From: Geosiphon pyriformis
Taxonomy: Eukaryota > Glomeromycota > Glomeromycetes > Archaeosporales > Geosiphonaceae
Direction: 5' to 3'
Assembly (NCBI GenBank): GCA_016748015.1
Contig: JAAOMT010000430.1
Coordinates: 1-42,702 of the forward strand
DNA length: 42,702 bases
Shown here: piece by piece, positions 23,491 through 34,820 of the stretch
Numbering within the stretch: position 1 is the stretch's first letter
Layout: the number at the start of each line of letters is the position of its first letter
Notes under the pieces: generated by a model
What the model saw: only the letters and a program-made list of their open reading frames with translations
What the model was told of the DNA's origin: nothing
Database searches by the model: none
Translations under genes and position numbers: made by a program

Positions 23491-24060
23491 CAACTTTTTT
23501 AATATTTAAGCAAGATCCAGAAAAAAAACAATCAAATGAATTAAATAATAGAAAAAATAAAAAATAAAAAAATAAAAAAAAATAAAAAAAACTGCTGAAT
23601 TTACTTATGCTATTTTTACCAGCAATAGCAAGCCAATAGATAATATTAAAGCTAACAAAAAAAATTATTGTAAATAACAAGTTAATTTGTTGATCATATT
23701 ATAACATATTCAGAAGAATCTTTAACAAAAAGTCTGGCAAAAAAGCCAAATACAGTTATTAGTAATATAATTTTTGTGTTTAGTATTAGTGTAATAAACT
23801 ATTGTATTTTTCTAGTAATAAATGCAAATTTTGTCTAATCTATTACAAAGATTGGGATTCTATTAGCTTGATACCAAAAGAAAAGATAGAAAAAATGCAA
23901 AAGTCTTTTGAGAACAAACCACCAAAAATACAGTTATTAATAATAAAGCAAAAAAAACTCTTTTTAGAAAAAAAAAAAGATAAATATTGAAAAACTGTTG
24001 ACAAGAAACAGCCCAGTTATTTTAAAAGAAAATAATATTTCTGGATATATTTATGTAATA
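23491..24060 (+). pseudogene. Element A spacer with a cysteine motif between protease and RT
   Basis: A lysine-rich low-complexity stretch (about 23,520-23,600), then a 62-codon open frame at 23,802-23,990 starting MYFSSNKCKFCLIYYKDWDS and rich in K, E, P and Q after that. CKFC is a C-x2-C pair; a partner may be in CNTTHHCHQ at about 24,056-24,079. The acidic residues expected in such a linker appear mostly as lysine, as G-to-A change of GAR codons would give. It lies where element B has its cysteine-rich domain and dUTPase. No dUTPase motif is visible here. Confidence 0.5.
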
Positions 24061-24920
24061 CAACACACCATTGCCACCAGAAAAACTCATTTTATTTACC
24101 TGAAGTTTTATTAATCTAATTACTATAACAATAAATTTATTAAGAAAGAAATAAACTAGATAAAAAATTTTGAATTTATACAAAAAACCAAGAGCAAATA
24201 GACATTTTCAGTTGTAGTAATATCCAAAAAAGATGGAATTTTATGTTTTTGTGTTGATTACTGCCAATTAAATATTATTATTAAAAGAGATATATATTTA
24301 CTTCTCAAAATTAATGCAATATTAGACCAATTCACTGGTGCTGCTTTCTTTTTAATCATTGATTTAATTATTGAATTCTAACAAGTAGAAATGGATCTAA
24401 AAAGCAGAAAGAAAACTGTTTTTATTACTAAGTATAGCACATACGAATTTACAGTTATGCTTTTTGGTCTTACCAATACTTTTTCTATCTTTTAATGCTT
24501 AATAGACAAAATATTTGAATTAGTAAAAAAAAATTTTGTGCTAGTTTATTTAAACAACATAATAATATACTTAAAAACTTGGGATAAACATCTTGAATAT
24601 TTACAAAAGATATTTGATCTTTTTAGAAATGCTGGCCTTAAGATTAATTCTATCAAATCTTTTTTTAAACATCAATCCACCCAGTTTTTTGGTCATTTTA
24701 TTACAAAAAATAGAATTTTCCTTGATTCAGCCAAAGTTGAAAAAGTCCAGAACATTAAACAATTAATAAATGTTTATAAACTATGCTTTTTCCTTGGATT
24801 GGCTTTCTATTATCACAAATTCGTTAAGAATTTGTCCAAAATTGTCTTTTCTCTTAATTAACTACTCAAAAAAACTCTCAATTATTATTAGAGTATATAT
24901 TAACAAAAAGCATTTGAAAC
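24061..24920 (+). pseudogene. Element A reverse transcriptase (decayed)
   Basis: Copies element RNA into DNA. Recognisable in order: VVVISKKDGILCFCVDYCQL (palm start), INAILDQFTGAAFF, VFITKYSTYEFTVM, then YLNNIIIY at 24,547-24,570, then LKIN, FFGHFI and FFLGLAFYYHKFVKN (thumb). The catalytic YLDD has become YLNN (24,547-24,558): both aspartates are AAC, as from GAC by G-to-A. The longest open piece is 24,538-24,861. Stops interrupt the rest, for example TAA in place of CAA before CLIDK. Confidence 0.85.
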
Positions 24921-25560
24921 TTTAAAGAAAAAATTGGTTATAGAATCTATTCTTATACAACTTAATCTAGATCAATTTTTTATTCTCTATACCAATATAT
25001 TCAGCTATAAACTTGGTGCTGTTTTTTCACAAAAAAATAAAAATAGCAAGAAACATATTATAGCATAGTAAGTAGAACACTTTTACGAACAGAACAAAAC
25101 TATTTAGCTATTAAACAAAAATGTTTAATAGTAGTTTGGACTACTAGTTATTAAAATAAATATCTTTTTGGTGTAAAATTTCTAATATTAACAAATCATT
25201 AAGTCTTGGTTTGGTTATATAACAAAAAAAAACTGGAACACAAAAAAATAATTTGCTAAATATTTTACTTAGATGAATTTGACTATAATATTCAATATTA
25301 CAAAGAAGCAATTATCAAAACATTGGTGTTTTTTCCAGATTTACCATTCAGTAATAATACAATCTTCATAAACCAAACCAACTTAATTATTAGTAATTCT
25401 TTTTTAAACAAACATAATAATAAAGTTGGACAACTACTCTGTACTAATAAAATTTTTGGATAAAGAACAATACCTATTAAAATATAATTGACAGCAAAGA
25501 AAACATTTATGTAAACAATTAAATTTTTATTTAATTTATTAAAACTAGTTATATAAAAGA
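24921..25560 (+). pseudogene. Element A RNase H region (decayed)
   Basis: It follows the RT directly, as in all Ty3/gypsy elements. Visible pieces: LYTN (normally LYTD), LGAVFSQKNK and NYLAIKQKCLIVVWTTSY. The A' copy of this region at 16,700-16,890 is the place where the TIR-like insertion lies. Stops and shifts throughout. Confidence 0.65.
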
Positions 25561-26490
25561 AACAAAAAAGATTTTAATTGTTTTTAGAGAGTTATTAGAT
25601 TTAAAAAAAGAGAATTTGTAATATATAATATATATACTAATCTATTAGTTAAACACTTTAGAAAAACAAAAACAATTTAGAAAATTTTAATTTGCTATTA
25701 TTGATCTATTTTGGAAAAAAATATTGCTAAACATATTAAAACCTATAATATCTGCCAAAAAAAAATCCTCCAATAACAAAAAAGATATCTATCCAATCTC
25801 TGTTAGTCAACTATTTAACAGAATTAGTATAAATATTGTTAGATTTTTAATCATAACTCTTAATCTCAACAAATATATTATCATAGCTACCAATTATTTT
25901 ATAAAGTAAGTAGAAGCAAGAGCTACTTTAAACTAAACAACAATCTCAATAGCCAATTTTATTTATGAAAATATAATTTATTACTATAGCTGCTTCAAAG
26001 AATTTTTATTTGATAGAAAAAGAGCTTTTTATAGTATACTGGTTAAAAAACTTTGTAGAAAAATAGAAATATGTCATAAACTCTTTTTTTTTTATCATTT
26101 TCAAACAAATAGCCTAGTAAAATATTTTAATAAAACATTATATAAAACATTAGTTAAAACCAGTAAAAAAATAAATTTATAAGACAAAGTACTGTTTTCA
26201 GTCTTGTTTGTTTATAGAATTGTAAATTATGACATAACAAGTTATAAATCTTTTTATCTGCTCTATAGACAAATAACAACTCTATTAATAGAAATTGACA
26301 TTAAAACAATATCTTTTGAAGAAATCACAATAAGAAATTACAAAAACATTTTGCAAAAAAGACTTAATACTATTCTTGATTTTTTGGTAAAAGCACAAAT
26401 AATTGTTTTTGAAAAAATAAAACAGTTCCAAGAAAAGCTTAAAAAAAAATTTATAAAACATTTTTCTTATGTATTAGTAACTTAGTTTTA
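25561..26490 (+). pseudogene. Element A integrase (decayed)
   Basis: Joins element DNA to the host. The zinc-finger end reads HIKTYNICQKK, the first cysteine lost to tyrosine. The core begins RISINIVRFL, with the first catalytic aspartate changed to asparagine (AAT at 25,832-25,834). Then follow VEARATLNQTTISIANFIYEN and, in the open frame 26,204-26,485, YLLYRQITTLLIEIDIKTIS and a basic coiled stretch. Related to, but distinct from, the integrase of element B. Confidence 0.75.
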
Positions 26491-27128
26491 GAATATTATT
26501 CAAACAAAAACAATGTCTATAGTAATAAGCTTTTTAGCCAGTAAAAAAAACATTTTTAGTCAACAAAAATTTAAACAACTGTTTATATATTTTACAAAAT
26601 TAAAATAAAACAATTTTTAATAATTACTCTATTTATAATATATAACTTAACAAATATTACAAATAACCTGATTGGTAATCTGTTGTGATAATACTAACCC
26701 AAATAATTAACAAAAATTAGATATAATAAATGTATTATTCCCAAAACAAAGATATTTTTAATTAATATAAACAATTATATTCTGGATTAAAACATTTAAA
26801 ACATTTTCTATACTCTTTATAAGTATTGGATCAAAAATTATCCAAATGCTACTTTAATCATTGGAAAACAAACCACTATAATTGATAACAATAAGACTTA
26901 TACTGTTATCAGATCCAAGAAAATCACTATTAGAAAAAAAAAATTGACAACAAATTAGATAAGTGTCTCCTAGAAAGTATAACAGCAGTAATATTCTTAT
27001 TTTCCAATATAATTGAAAAAACAATTCAAGAAATCTTGTCTATAGACAAAAACTTATCATATAAAAAACAACTAGAACTTTATAGTTGTCTTAATTTTGC
27101 CAGAGCTTAATCTTTTTGGAGAAGATGA
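26491..27128 (+). other. Element A 3' internal part with polypurine tract
   Basis: Past the integrase the sequence reads as its C-terminal GPY/F-type region in broken pieces (for example about 26,840-26,990). It ends with the polypurine tract TTTTTGGAGAAGATGA next to the 3' LTR, the priming site for plus-strand synthesis. Confidence 0.6.
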
Positions 27129-27829
27129 TATTATGGTTGAAACTTATAGTTTTTATTAATTACTACATGTATTAATTACTGATATTATATAATTAACCAC
27201 CCTATTTTTAAATAATAATTATTGATCTAATTAATGACCTAATTATTGACCTGATTATTGACTTAATTATTAATCTAATCAATAATCAGATTATTGACCA
27301 CTTTTAATAGCTATATAAGCAATAAGTTTTTCAAATGTACAAAATAATATGTAGTAATTAATCAAAAATAAATAAAATAACAACTATTATTTCAATTTTT
27401 TTTCTATTGCTTATCCTTCTTTTTTTACTTTTAAGTATTTAAACATCTTAGAATAAAAGATTACTTGTTAGCATTTATTTATTCTTTTTTTGATTTATAT
27501 AATTGTGTATTTGAAAATTATTGAATAAAATGTAATTAAAAAGCACATGTAATATCTGATATTAAATTCTAAAAATGCTAATATGAGACATAAAATTATA
27601 TCAATGTGTTATTATTTGTTAATTGTATAAACTATCTTTTTATTTTCAAATTCTCTGGTTATTTTTTGAAAAAAATAGTGACTGAAATATTTTATAAAAC
27701 TAATCTCACATATTAAATTCATATTCATTCAATTTATTTCTTAAAGTTAAATTTCTTTTAATTAATTTTATTATCTTACAACTTTATTCTCTTTTGCTAT
27801 CTGTTAACTTGTTACTCTAACTTATAACA
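27129..27829 (+). repeat. 3' LTR of element A
   Basis: Begins TATTATGG and ends CTTATAACA. Aligns with the 5' LTR throughout, except that the U3 array has seven 12-mers (27,218-27,301) instead of six. By eye, in about the first 270 aligned bases I count roughly 28 transitions and one transversion. Confidence 0.85.
27218..27301 (+). repeat. U3 12-mer tandem array, seven units
   Basis: Units such as ATTATTGACCTG and ATTATTGACTTA; this copy keeps more G and C than the 5' LTR array and is nearest to the ancestral unit. Confidence 0.8.
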
Positions 27830-30765
27830 GTAGTAATAATATGTTGTATTATATAAGTTTGTTTAAGAATATTACTTTTTTTTGATACTATTGGGTTGTT
27901 TTTAGCCAACTAATTTTTAATGTCTACTTTTTTTTTTTTTGAGAAGAGTTTTTTTTGTTCTACTATTAATAAATTATATTTTAGACAATTTATTTTCAAA
28001 AAACTTTTGTACTTTTTTTATTTTTTTTTTTGGTATTAAGTTAATTAGTTTTCAATCTTTATAATAAATTAAGCAAAACTTGTATTCATTACTAGAAAAA
28101 TACAATAGTTTATTATACTAATACTAAACACAAAAACTATGCTATTAATAACTGTATTTGATTTTTTTGTCAGGTTTTCTATTAAAAATTTTTTTAAAAA
28201 TATTATAGTAAAACCAACAAATTAGCTTGTTATTTACAATAATTTTTTTCTGTTAACTTTAACATTATTTAGTAACTTGTTATTTTTGGTAAAAATAGTA
28301 TAGATAAGTTTAGCAGTTCTTTTTATTCTTTTTTATTTTTTTATTATTACTATCTTTATTATCTAATTTATTTAATTGTTCTTTTTTTTGGTTTAGCTTA
28401 GATATTAAAAAAGTAATTTAATAGTAATACTTAATTACAATAAACTTTTTATTATATCTTATAATTAGTTTACAAAATTTATAATCAAGCAAGACTTTTG
28501 CTTTTTTGAACTATTTATTGTTAACAATAATAGTGTATTTTTTTGCTTTAGAAACTTTTATATCAGTTTTAATGCTAATGCTATTAATGTAAACAGAAAC
28601 AGCTTTGGCTATACCAAGACTTTTCTTTTTATTATCATATATATTAGTTATAAGCCAAATTAAAAATTCATTAATTTTTTTTTAATTGCTTTAAAAAAGT
28701 GATTGGCAATAACATTAATAAATAATTTACTGTTTAGAATCAAATCAATAAAGTAACCAGTCATTTGGGCTTTGTAAATTAGAAGAGTAATATTATTATT
28801 GTCAGCAAATTCAGCTTGATAAGAAAATTTTTTTGAAATTAAAGATTTGTAAAAATTTTTTTTAATTTGTAAATAAATTATTAATTGGCCAAAAGTAATA
28901 TGTGCTAGAGTTTTTATAAGATCTTTAACAACAAAATAAGACTCAGATTTTTGTACTATTTTTAAGAGTTTTAACTTTGAAAATTTTTTAAAAACTTTAG
29001 CTTTTAGTGGTTTATTATTATTAATAGTAGAAGTTGAGGTTTTGTTAGAATTTAGAATGAAATTAATTTTGGCTTTTTACTTTTTTTTTGTGAATTTAAA
29101 AAGATTAATAGTCAATTTATCTATATTATAGTTATTATTAGTTAAGTTAAAAGTATAAAAGAGGTTTTTTCTGATTGACTTGTACTTTTATTTTTTAATT
29201 AATTTAAAAGCTAATAAACAGTGGCTTTAACAAAAAAAAAAATTTTAAAAAAATTATTATTGCTATAATTAAGTCTTTAATTAGAAACACTATTATTGTT
29301 AAATTTGTTGTTTTAATTATTATTGTTTTTAAATACTGTTGAAAATAAGAGAGAATTGTTGTAATTTTTGAAAAAATATCTAGTTAATTTACAATAATAG
29401 CATACAAATAGACCACAATTTTGTTGTTTTTAATAAAAAAACTGCTAAAATTAATTAAAACAAGATTCAAATCTGAGTTTTTGGAATTGTTGAGTTTTTT
29501 TGCCTGCTTAAACTAAAAATTCTAATAACTGAAAAAGATTGGTTGTAAGTTTATCTATTAATTATTCATTAAAATTTTGAATTTGAACAGCAAAAAAGAT
29601 AACAGCCATTTAAAAAGTAAAAATCAAAATAAAAGCAGAAACAAAAACTAGTAAAATAGATTTCAGATATATTTTTTAATTTTTTTCAATTTTTTAAGCA
29701 AATTCAATAGCTATATTTATTGTAAAATTATTTTTTAAAACCAAAAAACATATAAAAAATTAGTTTTTAATTCTTTAATAAAAGAGTAAATTTTTTGTTC
29801 TTCTGTCTAGTTTTTTTTTTAAAGTTTACTCTTTTAATAAGTTTTCTTATAGCTTTAACATATTTAGTCACAATTTTACCAAGGCCTTGAGTTTTTTTTT
29901 TAATTTTATACACTATTTAGAGATTAAAATAAGAGTTCTGAATTTGATTTCAAACTGAATAGTAAAAAAAGTATTTTTTTCTCCTGTATTTGTTGGTATC
30001 TATCTGGTAATTTTTTGGTAAATACCAATATTAATTTTTTGTAAAAACCAAGTAGCAAGAAAGTCTTAAAAGTAGCCACTAATAATTTGGGATTTGTATT
30101 CTGCATTGTATTAATTGGCAATAACTGCTTTTTAAAAATCATTTAACCATTTAAATAAAAGTAGAAAAATATTGTTTCTTTATCTTAAAACAGTTTGTAT
30201 GTTTTAGAAAATGGCCAAAATATTTTTTTGTATGAGGTCAATAACTATTGGTTCAAAAGTAGCTGTTTGTATAAAATAATTTAATTTATTTAAGAAAAAA
30301 TTAAAAATAGGAACAGTTTGATAACTTTTTTTTTGTTTCAAAAATGGTTTTAGCTAATTAATAAGCAGCAATTTAGATATGAATTTATTGATTTAGATAT
30401 TTAAAGTCAGAAGACTAATGTTTAAAAATTATTAAATATAAAAGCTGATTAATAATATTATTTTTTTCTTTAAGATTGTTTTTAAAGTAAGCTTGGTCAA
30501 AAAAATAAGTTGCATATACTGTATAAATTTTAATTAAGTGTTTATTTAAGAACCAGTTCCAAAAATTTTAGAATTATTTATTAAATTGTTTTTTAACAGA
30601 AAAGCAAATCAAAAAGAAAAGCAGAGAATTAAGTGCAATAAAGTTTATGTCATTTTTGTTGTATGCTTTAAAATATTCTTTTGATTATTATGGCAGATAT
30701 AAATAATTACTTATACAATAAAAAATAAGTGGATTTTAACAAATTTACAGAAAGCACTATTTTTA
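27830..30765 (-). pseudogene. Element A' gag, protease and linker (minus strand, decayed)
   Basis: Reverse complement of element A from the leader to just before the RT. Landmarks: 27,834 onward aligns with the stretch of A ending near 24,080; 28,060-28,180 aligns with 23,720-23,830 (the cysteine linker). The zinc knuckle near 29,380-29,420 reads C-YY-C-KLTR-Y-FFKN-Y, the histidine and last cysteine both lost to tyrosine. No open frame of note remains; 29,924-30,142 (minus) is a gag remnant at best. The leader next to the LTR (30,703-30,765) is conserved with 21,083-21,145 of A. Confidence 0.75.
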
Positions 30766-30950
30766 TATTACAAATTAGAGTAATTAGCTAACAGATAGCA
30801 AAAAAAAATATAATTATAAGATGATAAAAATAATTAAAGAGAAAATTACAATAAGAAAATAAATTAAATAAATAAAAATTCAATATACATAATGAATCTT
30901 ATAAAAATTACAGTTGTAAATCTTTTTTAAGAATTAAAAAAAACAAAAGA
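30766..30950 (-). mobile_element. 5' LTR of element A', truncated by the LINE
   Basis: Starts TATTAC and matches the start of the A' 3' LTR at 13,857 for about 185 bases, including CTTATAAAAATTACAGTTGT. Similarity stops near 30,950, where LINE sequence begins; the rest of the LTR should lie beyond the LINE, outside this window. Confidence 0.7.
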
Positions 30951-31074
30951 TCTTTCTCTTGTCAATCTCTTGACCACAATAAGAGTATTTGTACTGCCAA
31001 AAATTTAGCTTTTCCTTTTTTTTTCCCTCTTGTTACCTTCAGTTATTTCTTTCAACATACTCAATTTTATTGTG

Positions 31075-33030
31075 ATGGAACCAGTAGGCTTTTTTGTTGG
31101 TGGTTTTGTTTTTGGCTTGACTGAATTGGGATCCCAGTTTGGTGCTAAAAAAAAAGTGCACATTGAGAGTATCTACTCTTAGAGTCTTTTATACAAAAAA
31201 TTGAAAAAACCTGATGTTACTGATGTTGTAGTGAATTCATTGGCTGGACCTCTTCCTGGCCATGTTTTGCAGATTGACTGTAGTCAGCATAAAGTGTCTT
31301 GGAATAGCAAAGTAGAAAGTGAAGATGTCAGCATCAATGAAGTGTTTGATATTAAGAACATGAATAATATGATGGCTGAGAAGACAAGTTATATAGACTC
31401 CAACACTTCTGAGACTGATGACATGGTAGACAATACAACTCCTAGGGAAATGTGAATAAGAATCTATGTTTTGAGACAGCTGCTGAAAACACCATTCTTC
31501 AAAAACTTAAATGATGATGATACTAAGTTGGTGCTTCCTGATTTTAGATTTAATGGGTTCAATTGTCTGTCATCTGTCAAATCATATGTTCTAGAAAGAC
31601 ATAGCTTCAAGCCAGTTAGATCATTTACTTTGGACATGAAATTGGCTATTGTGTCTGAAAAAACTAATAGTAATAAACTAATCTTAATCAAAAAATTTTC
31701 TATAAAATTGATGGTTTTGGGAAGCTTCTATTCTCTCAAAAGTCCCAGGGATCATCAAATCTTTCTTTACATCTGAATTGAGTCTGAATAAAGTAAGGAA
31801 TTGGCAATCTGTAAAAAGATTTCAGTAAACAATAATGTTAGAAAGCCAAACAGTCATTTAAATCGGGAAATAATTGTCAAGGAGATCTTAGTTGATCTTC
31901 TCAAATCAGCAGTGGAATTGGTCTTTTCTAAATTTGGTAAGATTGTGTCAATCAAAATACAATTGATTGGTTTATGGCAAAAAGCTTTGATAAAATTTAA
32001 ATTATTTGAAGTGGCTGGTTTGGTTGCTTCCAAGTAGTCTATTTTTATGAGAAAAAATTCTGTGCATGTGGCTTTGACAATTGAAGATAAGCAATCTTGG
32101 GTATTTAGAGATCAGCATAGGGCTTTGCTCTATACTTTACCAGTTAGCATCACTACTCATGATTTGTTTGATTTACTTGATTCATATGGTAGAAAGACCT
32201 GTTTTATTGGTCACAATCTTAGTTCTTATGTATATAACAGATGTGCTGTAGTTTGTTTTGCTGATAAAGCATCCAAGTTGGCTGCTATTAGTTTTGTTTC
32301 AGTTTTTAAGAGTGTAAATTTGTGATGGGCTGGTCTTTCTCTGGCTTGTTGTGCCAAATATAAGCAATTTGGTCATATTTCTGATATGTGTTTAGCTGGT
32401 AGAATTTCTGGAGTTTGTGAGAAATGGGTGGTGACTGATCAAGATCAGATCCATTTGGCTGGTATTTATAAAAAAAAACAAGCCCTTATTGCCCATTTAG
32501 TTTCTTTTGGTGGCAAAACTTGGGCTTAGGTGGCTGGTGGTTTTTTTTTTCATGTGGCTTCTTCAGTTTTTTTTGGTGTTGGTCTGTTTCTTGTTGCTGA
32601 GACCTCTTTATTTGCTTCTGTTCTTTCTGGTAACCATGACTTGTATGGCTGTTTGGCTTTTTTGGAATGCTCTCTAGAACTTTTGGCTAACCAGGTTTTT
32701 GGTATTTTAAAAAAATTGGGTTTTATGAAATTGGTGTCCCTGGCAGTTGTATCTGATATTTCTCTTCTAGTGGTTCCTGTGTCTGTGGTTTCTGGTTTGA
32801 ATTTGGATATGGTTTTAAATGGTGTATCAATAATTTCTACAGCCCCTCCTCCAGTTGTCAATAATACAGCTATTGACTTAAGTTCAAGTAGTTCTAAGAT
32901 TTTGACCACCAAAGTTGGTGGTTTGGAATCTAAAATGGTGGCATTAGAAGTTTCAGTTGAATTTGTTTTAGAAAAATTGGACTGTTTGTGTTCAGGTTTG
33001 GGTTTGTCAGCTTCCTCTACTTTTCAATAA
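31075..33030 (+). pseudogene. LINE ORF1: RRM-like RNA-binding protein with zinc knuckle (broken)
   Basis: LINE ORF1 proteins bind the element RNA. One phase from the ATG 31,075 (MEPVGFFVGG) to TAA 33,028-33,030 gives about 650 codons. It carries stops at 31,180, 31,453, 31,774, 32,035, 32,323 and 32,527 and a local frame excursion at about 31,690-31,790. In order: S/G/K-rich N-terminus; an acidic stretch (TSETDDMVDNTTP); an RRM-like fold (EIIVKEILVDL, VFSKFGKIVSIKIQLIGLWQ); a second similar unit (RALLYTLPVSITTHDL); a zinc knuckle C-AK-Y-KQFG-H-ISDM-C at about 32,350-32,390, its second cysteine now tyrosine; and a coiled C-terminal tail ending LCSGLGLSASS. I know this arrangement from abundant LINEs of Rhizophagus-type fungi. 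The stop at 32,035 fits TGG-to-TAG, 32,323 fits CGA-to-TGA and 32,527 fits CAG-to-TAG. Confidence 0.8.
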
Positions 33031-33032
33031 AT

Positions 33033-33948
33033 GTTTTGGTTTGAAAGATTGCCACATGCAATATTAGGAGCATAAACAATCCTGTAAAACAAGATGATAT
33101 AATTCATTGGGATAAAGAGATGAACAATTTGATTTCTGTTGTTACTAAGACTAAATTAAAGGGTAAAATTTGCCCATAGATTATGAATAAGTTTAATGGT
33201 GTTTGGATTTTCACTTCTGGTCTGGACTCTGGTCATTTGGATTCTGGTGTTGCAATTATTATGGACATTTCTTTGGCAAAACACATGTGTAAGGTTTCTG
33301 AGGTTCTTGGTCAGCTTATCTCTCTCAAACTACTCTTCAAAAATAAACTTTCAGTCTCAATTCTGGAGCTCTATGCTGGTGCTTCTTTGGTGGCTCAGTT
33401 TTCTTAAGCTGGTGATATTAATTTTATGATTGCTAAAGCCATAAATAAATCTACTTTTGTTATTCTGGGTGGTAACTTCAATAAAGATAACTCTCATAAG
33501 TGTGCCAGTTTCAAAAAGTGTCTGGATCTTGGTTTGGTCAATTCCTTAAGTAAATGTTCTTATGTAAATATGCCAACATGGGCTAACTCTTATGGTATGG
33601 CTAAGACAATAGATTTTTTGTTTATTTTTTCGAACTTGGTTAATGCTGTGGTAAGTTGCAATGTGTTTAATATTAGGAAATTTTTTGATACTGATTATCA
33701 GACTATGCCTGTATCTGTGAGTTTGGGTGGACTTTTAGATATGCAGTTAAACTTTATTTGTAAACAGGCAAATAAAGATCATTGGAAATTTGATTTTAAG
33801 AACATAAATGAAATTGTATGGACCAAGTTTAAGAATACTACATTAGCCAATACTGCAATATTCTCTAGTGAATTTGTTGTTGTTATAAAGTTCTCGGATT
33901 TGGATGCTATGTAGAATGTTGTGCACAAGATGATGTGTCTTTTGGCAA
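33033..33948 (+). pseudogene. LINE ORF2: apurinic-type endonuclease domain (broken, 3' part missing)
   Basis: Nicks target DNA for LINE insertion. One phase runs from 33,033 to the B junction with TGA at 33,042, TAG at 33,177, TAA at 33,405 and TAG at 33,912. All four fit single transitions (TGG, TGG, CAA, TGG). Motifs: ATCNIRSINNP (N-terminal strand), SVVTKTKLKG (family ETKL, the catalytic Glu now Lys), VFILGG-type motif as VILGGNFNKD (family GGDFN, Asp now Asn), TIDFLFI, and DTDYQTM (family DH, His now Tyr). Three metal-site or catalytic residues are thus lost. The reverse transcriptase is not in the window. Confidence 0.8.
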
Positions 33949-34820
33949 TGTTACAGATGACTATTTCTGGTGTTGGATTAGATAACAAACCCATAACTTG
34001 GTGCTCAAATCTAGTTGCAGTTGATAGTGATCTGAAGGTTTGTGTCTGACAGATTTGTATCCAAAAGGTTTGGTTAAGTTCTTTGTATAATAGACAAAGA
34101 TTCAATGGTAATAGTTTTATCTATAGCTTTCCAAAATCGCAGTTTTGTCAATTTTTTTCTCAGCTTGATGGCTGGTATTCCTTCTGGTAAGCTATCTTTA
34201 ATCGAGTGTTCTACCCTTATTTCTAGGTCTTTTACCAGTCATGTTTATCCTGACGTCAGTACCCCGCGCATTAATCCTCAATAGAATTAGTAAACAACAA
34301 TAAAATCAAAGCAAAAAATAAAGAAAAAAAAAGAAAATAAAGAAAGAAAAGAAATAAGCCAAAGTGATTTACAAGTTAGTATTCCGTCAATAGCCATGAT
34401 CAAGAGCTATTGTTCCAGTATGGTTAAATATCAATTACTATCAACATAAAGTATTGATAGTGGCAGCAGATTTGAGATAACAAACAGTTATTTATTTGTG
34501 GTTTGGAAAGTTGTCTAGATAAAATCTAAACTGAGAGATCTGTTTTTTTTAGCTTTTAATCTTATTGCTATATATACATAATTAAGATTTCTTAATTCCT
34601 TAATTTTTCACAACAAGAATCCTGAGATTTCTGGAATCCTGCAATTTCTTTAAAAGAAATTCTGGAATTCTGGAATCCTGCAATTCCTTGTGAGAATCTT
34701 GTAATTCCTGGAATCTTGCAATTCCTGAGAGGAATCCTGGAATTCTACATTTTACTACATCTACTTCTGATTGGTTAATAACTATGCTAATATATATTCC
34801 CTATATTTCTATGAGTAACA
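33949..34820 (-). repeat. 3' LTR of element B, 872 bp
   Basis: Plus strand begins TGTTACAGATGA and ends GAGTAACA, giving the 6-bp inverted ends TGTTAC/GTAACA. An inverted polypurine tract (TTATTCTCTCCTTTT) follows at 34,821-34,835. On the minus strand TGTATATATAG (34,568-34,578) is a plausible TATA box. Matches the B' LTR at 18,173-19,074. Confidence 0.85.
34617..34745. repeat. GGAATCCTGCAATTCCT minisatellite inside the B LTR
   Basis: About seven imperfect units of 16-23 bases, each with GGAATYCTG and AATTYCT halves that are themselves near-palindromic (GGAATTCTGGAATTC...). Also present, more decayed, in the B' LTR. Confidence 0.7.

Larger units (their letters stand above)
20392..27829 (+). 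mobile_element. Complete but dead Ty3/gypsy element A, 7,438 bp, plus strand
   Basis: LTRs of 691 and 701 bp flank gag, protease, RT, RNase H and integrase in the Ty3/gypsy order. It is flanked by ATAG (20,388-20,391) and GTAG (27,830-27,833), a 4-bp target duplication with one G-to-A change. The host sequence on the two sides joins into a continuous minus-strand A' pol sequence. Every coding domain has stops and shifts. The two LTRs differ almost only by transitions. The primer-binding site after 21,082 was not recognised. Confidence 0.85.
30951..33948 (+). mobile_element. Non-LTR retrotransposon (LINE), 5' part, split by element B
   Basis: About 120 bp of leader, then ORF1 (31,075-33,030) and the endonuclease end of ORF2 (33,033-33,948). 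Coding sequence stops exactly at the LTR of element B. The reverse transcriptase part should resume on the far side of B, beyond the window. It is clearly less AT-rich than the elements to its left, so younger. Its 5' end lies inside the A' LTR. Confidence 0.8.

Noticed and set aside
23491-24060. dUTPase in element A like that of element B
   Set aside because: None of the dUTPase motifs could be found in any phase between protease and RT of A; decay may hide it, but there is no support.
14553-31000. CRISPR arrays or prokaryotic operons
   Set aside because: No spaced identical repeats with unique spacers; introns, LTRs and LINE proteins point to a eukaryotic nuclear sequence.
31464-32912. Minus-strand frames inside the LINE (31,464-31,691 and 32,550-32,912)
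   Set aside because: Antisense shadows of ORF1, whose phase is supported by RRM-like and zinc-knuckle motifs.
33196-33429. Plus-strand 77-codon frame overlapping the LINE endonuclease
   Set aside because: Out of phase with the endonuclease motifs.
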